Position numbers and translations under genes: made by a program. 64,000 nt of DNA from CAWJLS01 sp963843755 (lineage in GTDB: Bacteria; Acidobacteriota; Thermoanaerobaculia; Multivoradales; DATKCC01). The stretch lies in the NCBI GenBank assembly GCA_963843755.1, contig CAWJLS010000001.1, forward strand, positions 124,001 to 188,000, read 5' to 3'. Of this stretch, positions 23,631 through 31,949 are shown piece after piece; within the stretch, counting starts at the first letter, position 1, and each line of letters opens with the position of its first letter. The notes under the pieces were generated by a model. That model did not search any database and was not told the origin of the DNA. It saw only the letters and a program-made list of their open reading frames with translations.

Positions 23631-25916
23631 CTACTCCCTTCGGTCGTGACGCCGACGGCCCCGAGACCCTTCGTCCCGGCTCCGGGACCGGTCCCGGCGC
23701 CCGCGGGAGCCTTGGCTGGGAGCGCCGAGGCCGGTCGGCAGCAGATCGAGGCCCCGGTGGCGCTGGGAGACGCCGGTCAGGCGCACCTCGATCGGGTCGG
23801 CGAGCTGAAACACCTTCCCCTTGTCGGCGCCCACCAGCCGGTGGGCCGACGGCTCGAAGACGTAGAAGTCGTCCTCCAGCTTGCGGATCGGCACCAGGCC
23901 GTCGACGTAGAGGTCGTCGAGCTGGACGAACAGGCCGAACGGCTGGACGCCGGTGATCCGGCCGGCGAACGTCTCCCCCACCCGCTCGGCGAGGAACCGC
24001 ACCTTCTTCCACTGGAGCAGCTCGCGCTCCGACTGCTCGGCCCGCCGCTCGGTCGCGCTGCAGTGGACGCCGATGCCGGGCATGAGCTGGGCGAGCGCCC
24101 GCTCCTGCTCCCCGCCCTCCTCATCGGCCCGGGGCCGTCCGGACAGGAGCGCCTTGAGCCCCCGGTGGACCACCAGGTCGGGGTAGCGCCGGATGGGCGA
24201 CGTGAAGTGGGTGTAGTAGCGCGACGCCAGGGCGTAGTGGCCGCGGCACTCCGGGTGGTAGAGCGCCCGCTGCATGGTGCGCAGCACCACCGTGGAAACG
24301 AACCGCTCCTCGCCGGTCCCCTCGACCCGGGCGAGCACCTCCTGGAGGGCGCTCGGGTGGAGCCGCTCGAGGTCGCCCTTGAGCTTGACGCCCACCGCGT
24401 CGAGCGTCCCCGCCAGGCCGACCAGATCCTCCTGCGAAGGGGCGTCGTGGACCCGGTAGAGCGCCGGCACCTCGTGGGAGACCAGCTCGGAGGCGACCGC
24501 CTCGTTGGCGGCGATCATGAACTCCTCGACGATGCGGTGGGCGACGTGGCGCGCGCCCGGCTGGATGCCGACCGTGTGGCCGTCGGTGTCCAGGATGACG
24601 TCGCCTTCCGGCAGATCGAAGTCGATCGACCCCCGGCGGTTACGGGAATCGAGCAGGATTCTCATCAGCCGCTCCATGTCCCGGAGCATGGGTAGGATCG
24701 GCCCGTACTCCGCGGCATCCGCGTCCTCGGGCTCCTCCAGGATGCGGCGCACCTCGTCGTAGGTCATCCGGCGGTCGCTCCGGATCACGGTGGCGGCGAA
24801 GCGCCGGCTCTGGACCTGGCCGTCCCGGTCGATCTCCAGGAAGGCCGACATGGCCAGGCGCGGCACCTGGGGGCGGAGCGAGCACAGCCCGTTGGACAGC
24901 CGCTCCGGCAGCATCGGCACGGCCCGGTCCGGGTAGTAGACGCTGGTGCCGCGGCGGTACGCCTCCCGGTCCAGGTCCGTGCCCTCCTCGACGTAGTGGC
25001 CCACGTCCGCGATGTGGACGCCGAGGCGGAAGCGGTCGCTCCCGAGACGGGTCACGCTGACCGCGTCGTCGAAGTCCCGGGCGCTGGCGCCGTCGATCGT
25101 CACCATCAGCGTCTCGCGCAGATCCTCGCGCCCCCGCCAGTCCTCCGGCGTCGGATCCTCTGGCAGGCCGGCCACCGCCTCGAGCACCTCCGGCGGGAAG
25201 GCGTCCGGGATCTTGAAGTGGCGCAGCACCACCTCCACGTCGACCCCCGGCACCGACGGATCGCCCAGAACCTCGACGATCCGCCCCCGGGGATGGCCGC
25301 CCCCCGGCTTCGGCGGATCGAGCGCCACCACCACGTACTGGTTCTCCAGCACCGTCTCCGGACTGTCGACGATCTCCAGGTCGAAGTCCGCCTTGGTGTC
25401 GAACGGGATCAGCCAGCGCCGGTCGTCGTCGTCGATCTCGACCGTGCCGACGACGGTCTCGTAGCGCCGGTCGAGGATCTTGACCACCGACGCCTCCGGC
25501 AGCCGCTCGCCGGCCCGACGCCGGCCGCGGGGCAGTTTGTGGGGCCGGACCAGGGCGAGATCGCCGTCGATCGACCCTTTGGCCTGCGCCCGTTTGACGA
25601 AGTAGCCGGCCTCGCCGCGCGGCCCGGTGAGGATCAGGGCGTCGCCGCCGTCGAGCCGCTTGACCAGCCCGGTGACCAGGTCGCTCGCCCGGAGCGTCGT
25701 CCAGCGGCGGTTCCACTCCACGGCCCGCCCCTCCCGTTCGAGCTCGGACAGGGCGCGGAGCAGGTCGTCGAGGGTCGCGGCGAGCCCCTCGGGCGGCTCC
25801 AGAGAGTCGGCGGAGAGGCCGGAGTGGCCCGCGGCATCGAGTGTTCGGTACACGTGCTCTCGGATGAGGGCACGCCCTCCTGGCTGGTCGAGCGAATCGA
25901 TTGACACCGTTGTCAT
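23631..25916 (-). CDS. rnr: Ribonuclease R
   Basis: 761 aa from ATG 25916, preceded by AGAGGAG; the longer frame enters the tRNA-Leu gene. An N-terminal winged-helix region (RALIREHVYRTLDAAGHSGL) and two cold-shock OB domains lead to the RNB domain: TIDGASARDFDDAVSVTRLG has the metal-binding Asp residues, then GVHIADVGHYVEEGTDLDRE, ERLSNGLCSLRPQVPRLAMS and HYTHFTSPIRRYPDLVVHRG-type sequence. An S1 domain follows (FAGRITGVQPFGLFVQLDDL) and a basic RGRR-rich tail. It is a processive 3'-5' exonuclease on structured RNA. Its start lies between the -35 and -10 of the divergent tRNA-Leu promoter. Confidence 0.97.
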   Translation of the reverse strand: MTTVSIDSLDQPGGRALIREHVYRTLDAAGHSGLSADSLEPPEGLAATLDDLLRALSELEREGRAVEWNRRWTTLRASDLVTGLVKRLDGGDALILTGPRGEAGYFVKRAQAKGSIDGDLALVRPHKLPRGRRRAGERLPEASVVKILDRRYETVVGTVEIDDDDRRWLIPFDTKADFDLEIVDSPETVLENQYVVVALDPPKPGGGHPRGRIVEVLGDPSVPGVDVEVVLRHFKIPDAFPPEVLEAVAGLPEDPTPEDWRGREDLRETLMVTIDGASARDFDDAVSVTRLGSDRFRLGVHIADVGHYVEEGTDLDREAYRRGTSVYYPDRAVPMLPERLSNGLCSLRPQVPRLAMSAFLEIDRDGQVQSRRFAATVIRSDRRMTYDEVRRILEEPEDADAAEYGPILPMLRDMERLMRILLDSRNRRGSIDFDLPEGDVILDTDGHTVGIQPGARHVAHRIVEEFMIAANEAVASELVSHEVPALYRVHDAPSQEDLVGLAGTLDAVGVKLKGDLERLHPSALQEVLARVEGTGEERFVSTVVLRTMQRALYHPECRGHYALASRYYTHFTSPIRRYPDLVVHRGLKALLSGRPRADEEGGEQERALAQLMPGIGVHCSATERRAEQSERELLQWKKVRFLAERVGETFAGRITGVQPFGLFVQLDDLYVDGLVPIRKLEDDFYVFEPSAHRLVGADKGKVFQLADPIEVRLTGVSQRHRGLDLLPTGLGAPSQGSRGRRDRSRSRDEGSRGRRRHDRRE

Positions 25917-25930
25917 AGCTCCTCTAGAAT
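25901..25930 (+). promoter_or_regulatory. Promoter of tRNA-Leu
   Basis: TTGACA (25901-25906), 18-base spacer, TAGAAT (25925-25930), start near 25937, five bases before the tRNA. The element overlaps the 5' end of rnr on the opposite strand, so the two genes may interfere. Confidence 0.7.
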
Positions 25931-25941
25931 GCGCCCGCGTC

Positions 25942-26028
25942 GCGAAAGTGGCGGAATTGGTAGACGCGCAAGATTCAGGATCTTGTCCGGGCAACCGGGT
26001 GGGGGTTCGAGTCCCCCCTTTCGCACCA
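25942..26028 (+). tRNA. tRNA-Leu (anticodon CAG)
   Basis: 87 bases with encoded CCA (26026-26028). Acceptor GCGAAAG/CTTTCGC, D-arm containing GGAATTGGTAGACGC, anticodon stem CAAGA/TCTTG with loop TTCAGGA (anticodon CAG), long class II variable arm (TCCGGGCAACCGG) and T-arm GGGGGTTCGAGTCCCCC. Discriminator A. Confidence 0.98.
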
Positions 26029-26127
26029 TTTCCCTCTCCTACAGTTTCAGCTCATCTCCACGCGGGTCGTCTCAACAGATCACCCCGACAGGTTCGGAGT
26101 GCAAGACCGGGGCCGGGCGGTCCGACC

Positions 26128-26694
26128 TCAGGCGCGTGACCAGTCGCCGGCGAGCAAGAGCTTCGCCTCGGCGACCGGTTCGCCGTCCCTGAGCAGGCGG
26201 CAGGCGACCTTGGCGAGGGCGGCGAACCGCCCCTCGACCGTGGCCTCGACCGTCAACCGGTCCCCCGGCACGACCGGTGAGATCAGCCGCGCGTCGTCGA
26301 CGCCGGCCAGGCGGAGCGACGCTCCGTCGGGCACCGCGCCTCCGCCGGACGGATCGGCCAGGGCGGCCAACGCCCCCTGGGCCATGGTCTCGACGAGCAG
26401 CGCCAGCGAGTAGCCCGTCCCCGATCCCTGCCCGCCATGCCCGGTACGCCCGGCCTGACCGACCGCGGCGAAAACGGCCCCCACCGAGATCCCGACCGCC
26501 GGAGACCCTCCGGACGAGCCGTCGCCGGCCCCACCCCGCTCTTCCGACCGTACACCGGCCGGGCTGCCTGCAAGGCGGCCTGGCGGATCGATCCTGTCGA
26601 TGAAACGGAAGGGGTACGCGTGCGGTCCGGGGTAGGGGCGCGGCGCCGGGGCCTTCGGGGTCGAGGTATCCGCCTCGTCCGCGTCGGGGCCCAC
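26128..26694 (-). CDS. FabZ-like (hotdog) 3-hydroxyacyl-ACP dehydratase
   Basis: 188 aa from GTG 26694, one base past the ACP stop. PGPHAYPFRFIDRI (His25) matches the HRYPFLLVDRV catalytic-His motif of FabZ, and LALLVETMAQGALAALADP supplies the conserved Glu of the EAxAQ helix. The C-terminal strands (VVPGDRLTVEATVEGRFAAL, AKVACRLLRDGEPVAEAKLL) are the usual hotdog sheet. It should dehydrate beta-hydroxyacyl-ACP intermediates. Between the two motifs is an unusual Gly/Ser-rich insertion of about 60 residues. It closes a five-gene minus-strand arm (AMP-ligase, deacetylase, ketoreductase, ACP, dehydratase). Confidence 0.8.
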   Translation of the reverse strand: MGPDADEADTSTPKAPAPRPYPGPHAYPFRFIDRIDPPGRLAGSPAGVRSEERGGAGDGSSGGSPAVGISVGAVFAAVGQAGRTGHGGQGSGTGYSLALLVETMAQGALAALADPSGGGAVPDGASLRLAGVDDARLISPVVPGDRLTVEATVEGRFAALAKVACRLLRDGEPVAEAKLLLAGDWSRA

Positions 26695-26695
26695 G

Positions 26696-26977
26696 TCAGC
26701 CTTTCGCGGCGGCGGCCTTCTCGTGGACGAACGCCGCCAGGGAGTCGACCGAGGAGAGCGCCTCCGCGCCGACCTCCTCATCCTCGATCTTGACGCCGAA
26801 CTCCTGTTCGAGGCCGAGCACGAGCTCCAGGGCGTCGATCGAATCGAGCCCCAGGCCCTCGCCGAAAAGCGGGTCGGAGTCACCGATCTCCGACGGCTCC
26901 ATCTCCAGCTTGAGCCGATCGACGATCAGGCGCTTGATCTTCTCTTTGAGCTCGGTTTCCGACGCGGCCTCGATCAT
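26696..26977 (-). CDS. Acyl carrier protein
   Basis: 93 aa, acidic. The phosphopantetheine site is GLGLDSIDALELVLGLEQ with Ser46; in housekeeping AcpP the motif is usually DSLDTVEL, so D-S-I-D-A-L-E-L marks a specialised ACP as seen in aryl-polyene and type II PKS clusters. N-terminal helix ETELKEKIKRLIVDRLKLEM and C-terminal helix SSVDSLAAFVHEKAAA are intact. It would carry the growing chain for the ketosynthase pair, ketoreductase and dehydratase of this locus. The dehydratase begins one base before the stop is cleared, so the two are coupled. Confidence 0.92.
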   Translation of the reverse strand: MIEAASETELKEKIKRLIVDRLKLEMEPSEIGDSDPLFGEGLGLDSIDALELVLGLEQEFGVKIEDEEVGAEALSSVDSLAAFVHEKAAAAKG

Positions 26978-27036
26978 GACGGGCGGAATCGTAACACGAG
27001 AGAATCCGCCGGAGCTCCCCCCGGTCGAGGCGCTCG

Positions 27037-27777
27037 TCAGGACATCACCAGGCCGCCGTCGACCATCAGGGTCTGCCCGGTCACGTAGCCGCCCTCGTCG
27101 GAGGCCAGGTAGCCCACCAGGCCCGCCACCTCCTCGGGCCTGCCGAGCCGGCCGAGCGGGATGCGCTCCAGAAACCCGTCGATCGCCTTGGCCGGGACGT
27201 CGGCGAGGATCTCGGTGTCGATCAGGCCCGGCGCGACCGCGTTCACCGTCACCTTGTAGCGCGCCACCTCCCGGGCGAGCGCCTTGGTGAACGCGATCAG
27301 GCCGCCCTTGGCGGCGCTGTAGTGGGTCTGCCCCATCTGGCCGATGACGCCGCTGGCGCTCGCCACCACCACCACGCGACCCCAGCTTTTCGACAGCATG
27401 CCGCGGAGCAGCGCCTTGGTCAGCAGCGCCGGCCCTTTCAGGTTGACCTCCTGGACCAGGTCCCAGTCCTGCTCGGAGAGGAACGGCAGCAAGGCGTCCT
27501 TGATCATGCCGGCGCTGTGGACCAGCACCTGAACCGTACCGAGCTCCTCCTCGAGGGTCCGGGCGAGGGCGCGGATGGCGTCCCGGTCGCGCAGGTCGAG
27601 GGGGTAGGCGTGGCCGCCGATCTCCGCCGCCAGCGCCTCGGCCTTCTCCCGGTGCCCGCGATAGGTCAACGCCACGCGGCAGCCACGCCGGGTGAGCTCC
27701 CGGGCGCAGGCCGCGCCGATTCCGCCGGAGCCTCCGGTCACCAAGGCGATGCGCTTGTCGGTCATGGGCTGCCGCAT
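27037..27777 (-). CDS. 3-oxoacyl-ACP reductase (FabG-like)
   Basis: 246 aa; an internal ATG at 27765 (MTDKRIALVTGG) is an equally good start and gives 242 aa. Cofactor motif ALVTGGSGGIGAACAREL; catalytic Ser, Tyr, Lys in VVASASGVIGQMGQTHYSAAK; Asn in EVNLKGPALLTK; C-terminal GYVTGQTLMVDGGLVMS, the characteristic FabG end. It should reduce beta-ketoacyl-ACP with NADPH. It starts one base after the deacetylase stop and 59 bases before the ACP, so it is part of the specialised operon rather than the housekeeping fab cluster. Conserved active site; the exact chain substrate is inferred from context. Confidence 0.92.
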   Translation of the reverse strand: MRQPMTDKRIALVTGGSGGIGAACARELTRRGCRVALTYRGHREKAEALAAEIGGHAYPLDLRDRDAIRALARTLEEELGTVQVLVHSAGMIKDALLPFLSEQDWDLVQEVNLKGPALLTKALLRGMLSKSWGRVVVVASASGVIGQMGQTHYSAAKGGLIAFTKALAREVARYKVTVNAVAPGLIDTEILADVPAKAIDGFLERIPLGRLGRPEEVAGLVGYLASDEGGYVTGQTLMVDGGLVMS

Positions 27778-27778
27778 C

Positions 27779-28891
27779 CTACCCCGGCCTCTCCTCGCTC
27801 CGGTGGCCGGCGCTCTCGCCGTGGCGACGCCTCGTGCCCGGAACCGGATCGGGACGAGGCACCGGATCGGGACAGGGCACCGGCACCGAGCGCAGCCCGG
27901 CGTCGTCGATCCGTTCGAGCAGCTCGGGGAGCACCGCCAGCACCGACGGCCGCGGCCCTCCCCTCCGTGCAGCCAGGCGGGCGCCCGTCGCCGCCCGGGC
28001 GTCGTGGAGCACCAGGATGTCCCCCGCCCGCAGCCCGCGGACGAGGCGCGCGAGCACGGCCGCCGGCTCGGCGCCCAGAGCGTCGAGGCCGCGCCGCGTC
28101 CAGGAGGTCAGCCAGAGGCCGCGCCGGGCCAGCACCCGCTCCAGCAGCAGGTTGCGCAGCCCGGCCGGCGCCCGCACCAGCCGCGGGCTCTCCCCGGTCG
28201 CCCGGCGGATCGCCTCCTGGGCGCCGTCGATCTCCCGGGCGATCGCCTCCGGACCGCGCAGGGAGAAGCTCCACGGGTGGCTGTAGGTGTGGTTCTCGAC
28301 CCGGTGCCCGCGGCGGACGATCTCGGCCGCCAGCTCCGGCCACCGGTCGACCCGCTCGCCGACGCAGAAGAACGACGCGCGCGCCCCGTGGCGCTCGAGC
28401 AGGTCGAGGACGGCCGGCGTCACCTCCGGATCCGGGCCGTCGTCGAAGGTCAGGGAGAGCTCCCCGCGATCCGCCATCCGCTCCGGCAGGCGCACCAGGT
28501 TGGGGCCGAGCGCCTGGCTGCGGGGCCAGAGACCGGCCAGCGCCAGGGCCGCGTGGTCGGCGATGAGGGCTCCGGTCAGCACACGGTGGAGCGACCCGGT
28601 CGGCGCCTCGGGAGGAACGCGTCGCGGCGGGCGAGGGCGGACGGTGTCCGGGCGACGCCGGCCGCGACGCCGGGGCGGGCCGGTGGTGCTCATCCGGCCG
28701 ATCCGGCCGATCCGGCCAATCAGGCCGACGAACGCCGCCGCGTGGACGGCGAGCGATGCCCAGACCAGGGCTCCAGGTCGCCACGAGCGCGGCGCACATC
28801 CCGGACGACGCTCCCCGTCCCGATTCCGGTCCCGGTCCTCGTCCCGGCCGGGGCCGGGCTCCCGCTCAGGGGGCTTCGCGTGTCCGGACAC
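27779..28891 (-). CDS. Polysaccharide deacetylase (NodB-type) with N-terminal membrane region
   Basis: 370 aa from GTG 28891, which overlaps the end of the AMP-ligase by 26 bases; a later start cannot be excluded. Residues about 1-35 are highly charged, then a hydrophobic segment (ALVWASLAVHAAAFVGLIG) and a short R-I-G repeat. The NodB domain begins LSLTFDDGPDPEVTPAVLDL (metal Asp of TFDDGPD), followed by GHRVENHTYSHPWSFSLRGP (metal His pair) and LRAGDILVLHDARAA (catalytic His). Family members remove N- or O-acetyl groups from glycans. Within this locus it could act on a glycosyl group attached to the product, which is speculative. The N-terminus holds a four-unit 9-base tandem repeat. Confidence 0.83.
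   Translation of the reverse strand: MSGHAKPPEREPGPGRDEDRDRNRDGERRPGCAPRSWRPGALVWASLAVHAAAFVGLIGRIGRIGRMSTTGPPRRRGRRRPDTVRPRPPRRVPPEAPTGSLHRVLTGALIADHAALALAGLWPRSQALGPNLVRLPERMADRGELSLTFDDGPDPEVTPAVLDLLERHGARASFFCVGERVDRWPELAAEIVRRGHRVENHTYSHPWSFSLRGPEAIAREIDGAQEAIRRATGESPRLVRAPAGLRNLLLERVLARRGLWLTSWTRRGLDALGAEPAAVLARLVRGLRAGDILVLHDARAATGARLAARRGGPRPSVLAVLPELLERIDDAGLRSVPVPCPDPVPRPDPVPGTRRRHGESAGHRSEERPG
28692..28727. repeat. Four-unit 9-bp tandem repeat within the deacetylase gene
   Basis: Units ATCCGGCCG, ATCCGGCCG, ATCCGGCCA and ATCAGGCCG lie in phase with the reading frame and encode a repeated Gly-Arg-Ile on the minus strand, just after the predicted membrane segment. The copy number could vary between strains. 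Confidence 0.8.
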
Positions 28892-30374
28892 GCTCCGCTC
28901 CCCGGCGCGCCGCCAGGCGCCGCACCATCTCCCGGTCGACCTTGCCGCGGGCGGTCCGCGGGATCTCGTCCACCACCACCACGCTTCGCGGCACCTTGTG
29001 CTCGGCCAGGCGCGAACGGCACCAGGCCACCACCGCGGCGTGGTCGATCCGTTCGGCCTCTCCGGCGACGACCACCCGGAGCGAAGTCTCCCCCCGGTCC
29101 GGACAGAGCGTGCCGAGGGCGACCACCTCCCGCATGCCGGGCAGGCCGGCCAGGGCGTCCTCCACCTCCCTCGGGTTGACCTTCTTGCCCCGGACGTTGA
29201 TCAGGTCGTCGATCCGCCCCAGCAGCTCGAGCTCGCCGCCGTTCCAGCGCCCCAAGTCGTTGCTCTCGAACCGGCCGCTGGACAGCCGCCCGTGGGGCTC
29301 CGGCCAGTAGCCGGAGGCCACCGCCGGCGAGGAGATGGTGACGATGCCGGTCGCGTCGGCCGCGTCGGCCGCGCCGTGCTCGCCCGCGGCGCCCCCTTCG
29401 ATCGGCGCCAGCTCGATCCGCACGCCGTCGATCGGCTCGCCCACCGTGCCGCGCTCCCCGGCGCTCCCTTCGCGGTCGAAGCAGATGCCGCCGGTCTCGC
29501 TGGAGCCGTAGAAGACCCGGACCGGGAAGCCGTAGGCACGCCGGAAGCCGACCGCGGTCTCCGGCGGCAGCGGCGCGCCGGCGGTGATCACCAGCCGCAG
29601 GCTCTCCGGCAGGCGGGGCGGCGCCGGCGCCCGGACCAGCGCCCCCAGGAAGGCCGGCACGGTCGGGAAGAAGGTGGCGTCCAACGCGCGGCCGGCCACC
29701 AGGGTGCCGAACGGGCCGCTCCCCTCGTCCGCCAGCACCACCAGCGAGCCCCGCACCAGCGCCGGCAGCGCGATGCTCGCCAGGCCGTAGGAGTGGGACA
29801 TGGGGATCGAGGTCAGGATGCGCTCGTCCGCCGCCAGGCCCATGGACCGGGCGAGCTGTGCGTCGTCGCCGTGGAGGGCGGCGGCCGGCGTGACGATCCC
29901 CCGCGGCCGTCCGGACGACCCCGAGCTCAGCTTGACCGCCGCCACGTCGGGCGGCAGGACGACCGGTTCGACCGCTCCGCACGAGGTGTCGCCGCTGCCG
30001 CTCGCCTCCAGGCGCCAGGCCTCCGCATCGCGCGGCCAGGAGGTCTCGCACAGCAGCAGCCACCGGCAGCCGAGCTCGTCGACGATCCGCCCGCGCTCCG
30101 GCGAGGGGGCACGCCAGTCGAGCAGCACCGGCACCAGGCCGCGCCGGCGGGTGGCGAGGAACGAGGCGAGGAAGGCGACGCCGTCGCGCACCGAAAACGC
30201 CACGGGCGTGCCGGGAACGAGCTGCGGCTCGGCGGCGAGGCGCGCTTCGAGCCGCCGGGCGAGGTGGTCGACGTCGCCGACGGTGGCACGCTCCGAGGGG
30301 GAGGCCACCAGCGGCCTCTGGGGCCGCCGGCGCGCCAGGTGATCGAAGGCGTCGAGGATCGGGTCGCGGGACAT
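28866..30374 (-). CDS. AMP-dependent acyl/aryl-acid ligase (ANL superfamily)
   Basis: 502 aa from ATG 30374; the longer open frame is antisense to the halogenase-like gene. ANL motifs: VKLSSGSSGRPRGIVTP (A3 P-loop), MSHSYGLA, FYGSSETGGICFDREG (A5), LGRIDDLINVRGKKVNPREV (A8) and PRTARGKVDREM with the catalytic Lys (A10). It adenylates a carboxylic acid and transfers it to CoA or an ACP. In aryl-polyene and related clusters such ligases load the starter; here it heads the minus-strand arm just opposite the halogenase-like gene, so it probably activates the starter acid. Substrate specificity cannot be read from sequence. Confidence 0.9.
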   Translation of the reverse strand: MSRDPILDAFDHLARRRPQRPLVASPSERATVGDVDHLARRLEARLAAEPQLVPGTPVAFSVRDGVAFLASFLATRRRGLVPVLLDWRAPSPERGRIVDELGCRWLLLCETSWPRDAEAWRLEASGSGDTSCGAVEPVVLPPDVAAVKLSSGSSGRPRGIVTPAAALHGDDAQLARSMGLAADERILTSIPMSHSYGLASIALPALVRGSLVVLADEGSGPFGTLVAGRALDATFFPTVPAFLGALVRAPAPPRLPESLRLVITAGAPLPPETAVGFRRAYGFPVRVFYGSSETGGICFDREGSAGERGTVGEPIDGVRIELAPIEGGAAGEHGAADAADATGIVTISSPAVASGYWPEPHGRLSSGRFESNDLGRWNGGELELLGRIDDLINVRGKKVNPREVEDALAGLPGMREVVALGTLCPDRGETSLRVVVAGEAERIDHAAVVAWCRSRLAEHKVPRSVVVVDEIPRTARGKVDREMVRRLAARRGAERVRTREAP

Positions 30375-30489
30375 CGTCGAAGGCTCTACGTGGTGCACGG
30401 TGCTCGCTCTCGGCTCGATCGACCGGCGCGAACGCCCGGTCAGCTCTTCCAGAGGTCTCCTGCGGCCCCTGCGCCCGGGCCGTCTCCTG

Positions 30490-30495
30490 TATACT
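30490..30495 (+). promoter_or_regulatory. -10 element of the plus-strand PKS-like arm
   Basis: TATACT preceded by TG directly upstream (CTCCTGTATACT) suggests a -10 with an extended-type context; no -35 is recognisable. The predicted start is near 30502, 116 bases before the halogenase-like ATG. Confidence 0.45.
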
Positions 30496-30528
30496 TCCGC
30501 ACAGTTCCGGGATCGAGACCGGCGCTGG

Positions 30529-30534
30529 ATTATA
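30529..30534 (-). promoter_or_regulatory. -10 element of the minus-strand PKS-like arm
   Basis: A perfect TATAAT on the minus strand (30534-30529) with a start near 30522, about 148 bases before the AMP-ligase ATG. No clear -35. Its transcript and the opposing plus-strand transcript would overlap at their 5' ends. Confidence 0.45.
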
Positions 30535-30617
30535 GCGAACAGACCCCTGTTCCTCGCGATCGGTCCCTCGCGATCCGACCATCCCGGAGCCACCCCGAGC
30601 GAGCACAGACAGCGACC

Positions 30618-31949
30618 ATGACCGTTGCATCCCGACCCCCGGCACCGCCCTACGATGCCGTCGTGATCGGTGGGGGCCCGGCAGGCGCCGCCGCCGCTGC
30701 CCATCTCGCCCGCCACGATCGCCGCGTGCTCGTCGCCGAGCGCGAGCGCTTCCCCCGGTTCCACATCGGCGAGTCCCTGATTCCGGAGACCAACCGCCAC
30801 CTCGAGCGGCTCGGAGTGCTGGAGAAGATCGCCGCCGCGGGCTTCCCGCTCAAGCGCGGGGCGATCCTGCTGGCCGGCGACGGCGAGCACCAGAGCTACG
30901 CCGACTTCTCCGAGGCGGACGGCGTCGAGCGCACCACGACCTGGGAGGTGCCCCGCCACCGCTTCGACCAGCTGCTGCTCGAGCACGCGGCCGACTGCGG
31001 CGCGGAGGTCTGCGAGGGCACCCGCGCGGTCGGTTTCACGATCGACGATCACGAGGTGGCGCTGACCGTACGATCCGAAGGCTCCGGCGAGCGGATCGTC
31101 CGGGCGCGGACCGTGATCGACGCCTCCGGACGCGACGGCTTCCTCGCCAAGCGCCTCAAGCTCCGGAGCTTCGATCCGGAGCTGCGCCACGTCGGCGTCC
31201 ACGCCTGGTACGAGGACGTCGAGCCGCCGCCGGCGGAGTGTGCCGGCGACGTGCGGCTGATCTCGCTCGCGTCGGGCGGCTGGGCCTGGATGATCCCCCT
31301 GGACGACCGCCGGACCAGCGTCGGCGTCGTCGTGCCGCGGGAGCGCCACGCCCAGCTCCCCACCGAGTCGCCGGATCGCTGCCTCGAGATCCTGCTCGAG
31401 GAGATTCCGGTGACCCGCCCGCTGCTGGCCGGCGCCCGGCGGGTGTCCGAGGTGCGCATCGAGGGCGACTACTCCTACTCCACCCGCGCCTACGCCGGCG
31501 ACCGCTGGCTGCTGGCGGGCGACGCGGGCTCGTTTCTCGACCCGGTCTTCTCCACCGGCGTGCTGCTCGCCCTCGAAGGGGGGATCGACGCGGCGGAGGC
31601 GGTCCATCGGGGGCTGCGCGACGGCACCCGCCCGAAGGCCTTCGCCGCCTACGACCGCTCCCAGCGCCGGGCCTACCGGTTCTTCCGCCGCTACGTCACC
31701 GGGTTCTACCGGCCGGAGTTCCGCGACCTGCTGCTCCGGCCCGGCGACCCCTTGGGCCTCTCCAAGGCGGTGGTGACCGTGCTCGCGGGCAACGCCCGCC
31801 CGTCGCTCACCATGCGGCTGCGGCTCGAGCTGTTCTTCCTCATGGTCCACGCGCAACGTTTCATCGAGGTGGCGCCGCGGCTCCATTCCTGGAACGGGTT
31901 CTCGCACAGGTCGGACGCGCAGTCCGGGCACGGTTCGGAGGAGTCGTGA
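30618..31949 (+). CDS. Flavin-dependent halogenase-like FAD oxidoreductase
   Basis: 443 aa from ATG 30618; the frame is open upstream but there runs antisense to the ligase. AVVIGGGPAGAAAAAHLAR is the FAD GxGxxG motif (18-23), then ERERFPRFHIGESLIPETNR, as in phenol/pyrrole halogenases. Lys79 in FPLKRGAILLAG aligns by position with the catalytic Lys, and W222-A-W-M-I-P227 matches the halogenase WxWxIP signature exactly. DRWLLAGDAGSFLDPVFSTG is the second FAD motif. It could chlorinate or brominate a carrier-bound aryl group; geranylgeranyl-reductase-like or hydroxylase roles remain possible because the two families intergrade. It opens a four-gene arm whose genes overlap by GTGA. Confidence 0.8.
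   Translation: MTVASRPPAPPYDAVVIGGGPAGAAAAAHLARHDRRVLVAERERFPRFHIGESLIPETNRHLERLGVLEKIAAAGFPLKRGAILLAGDGEHQSYADFSEADGVERTTTWEVPRHRFDQLLLEHAADCGAEVCEGTRAVGFTIDDHEVALTVRSEGSGERIVRARTVIDASGRDGFLAKRLKLRSFDPELRHVGVHAWYEDVEPPPAECAGDVRLISLASGGWAWMIPLDDRRTSVGVVVPRERHAQLPTESPDRCLEILLEEIPVTRPLLAGARRVSEVRIEGDYSYSTRAYAGDRWLLAGDAGSFLDPVFSTGVLLALEGGIDAAEAVHRGLRDGTRPKAFAAYDRSQRRAYRFFRRYVTGFYRPEFRDLLLRPGDPLGLSKAVVTVLAGNARPSLTMRLRLELFFLMVHAQRFIEVAPRLHSWNGFSHRSDAQSGHGSEES

Noticed and set aside
26029..26127. Intrinsic terminator after tRNA-Leu
   Set aside because: No hairpin followed by a T tract could be found between the tRNA and the dehydratase gene.
28287..30617. Very long upstream extension of the halogenase-like frame
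   Set aside because: It lies antisense to the deacetylase and ligase genes and gives low-complexity sequence; conserved homology begins at ATG 30618.
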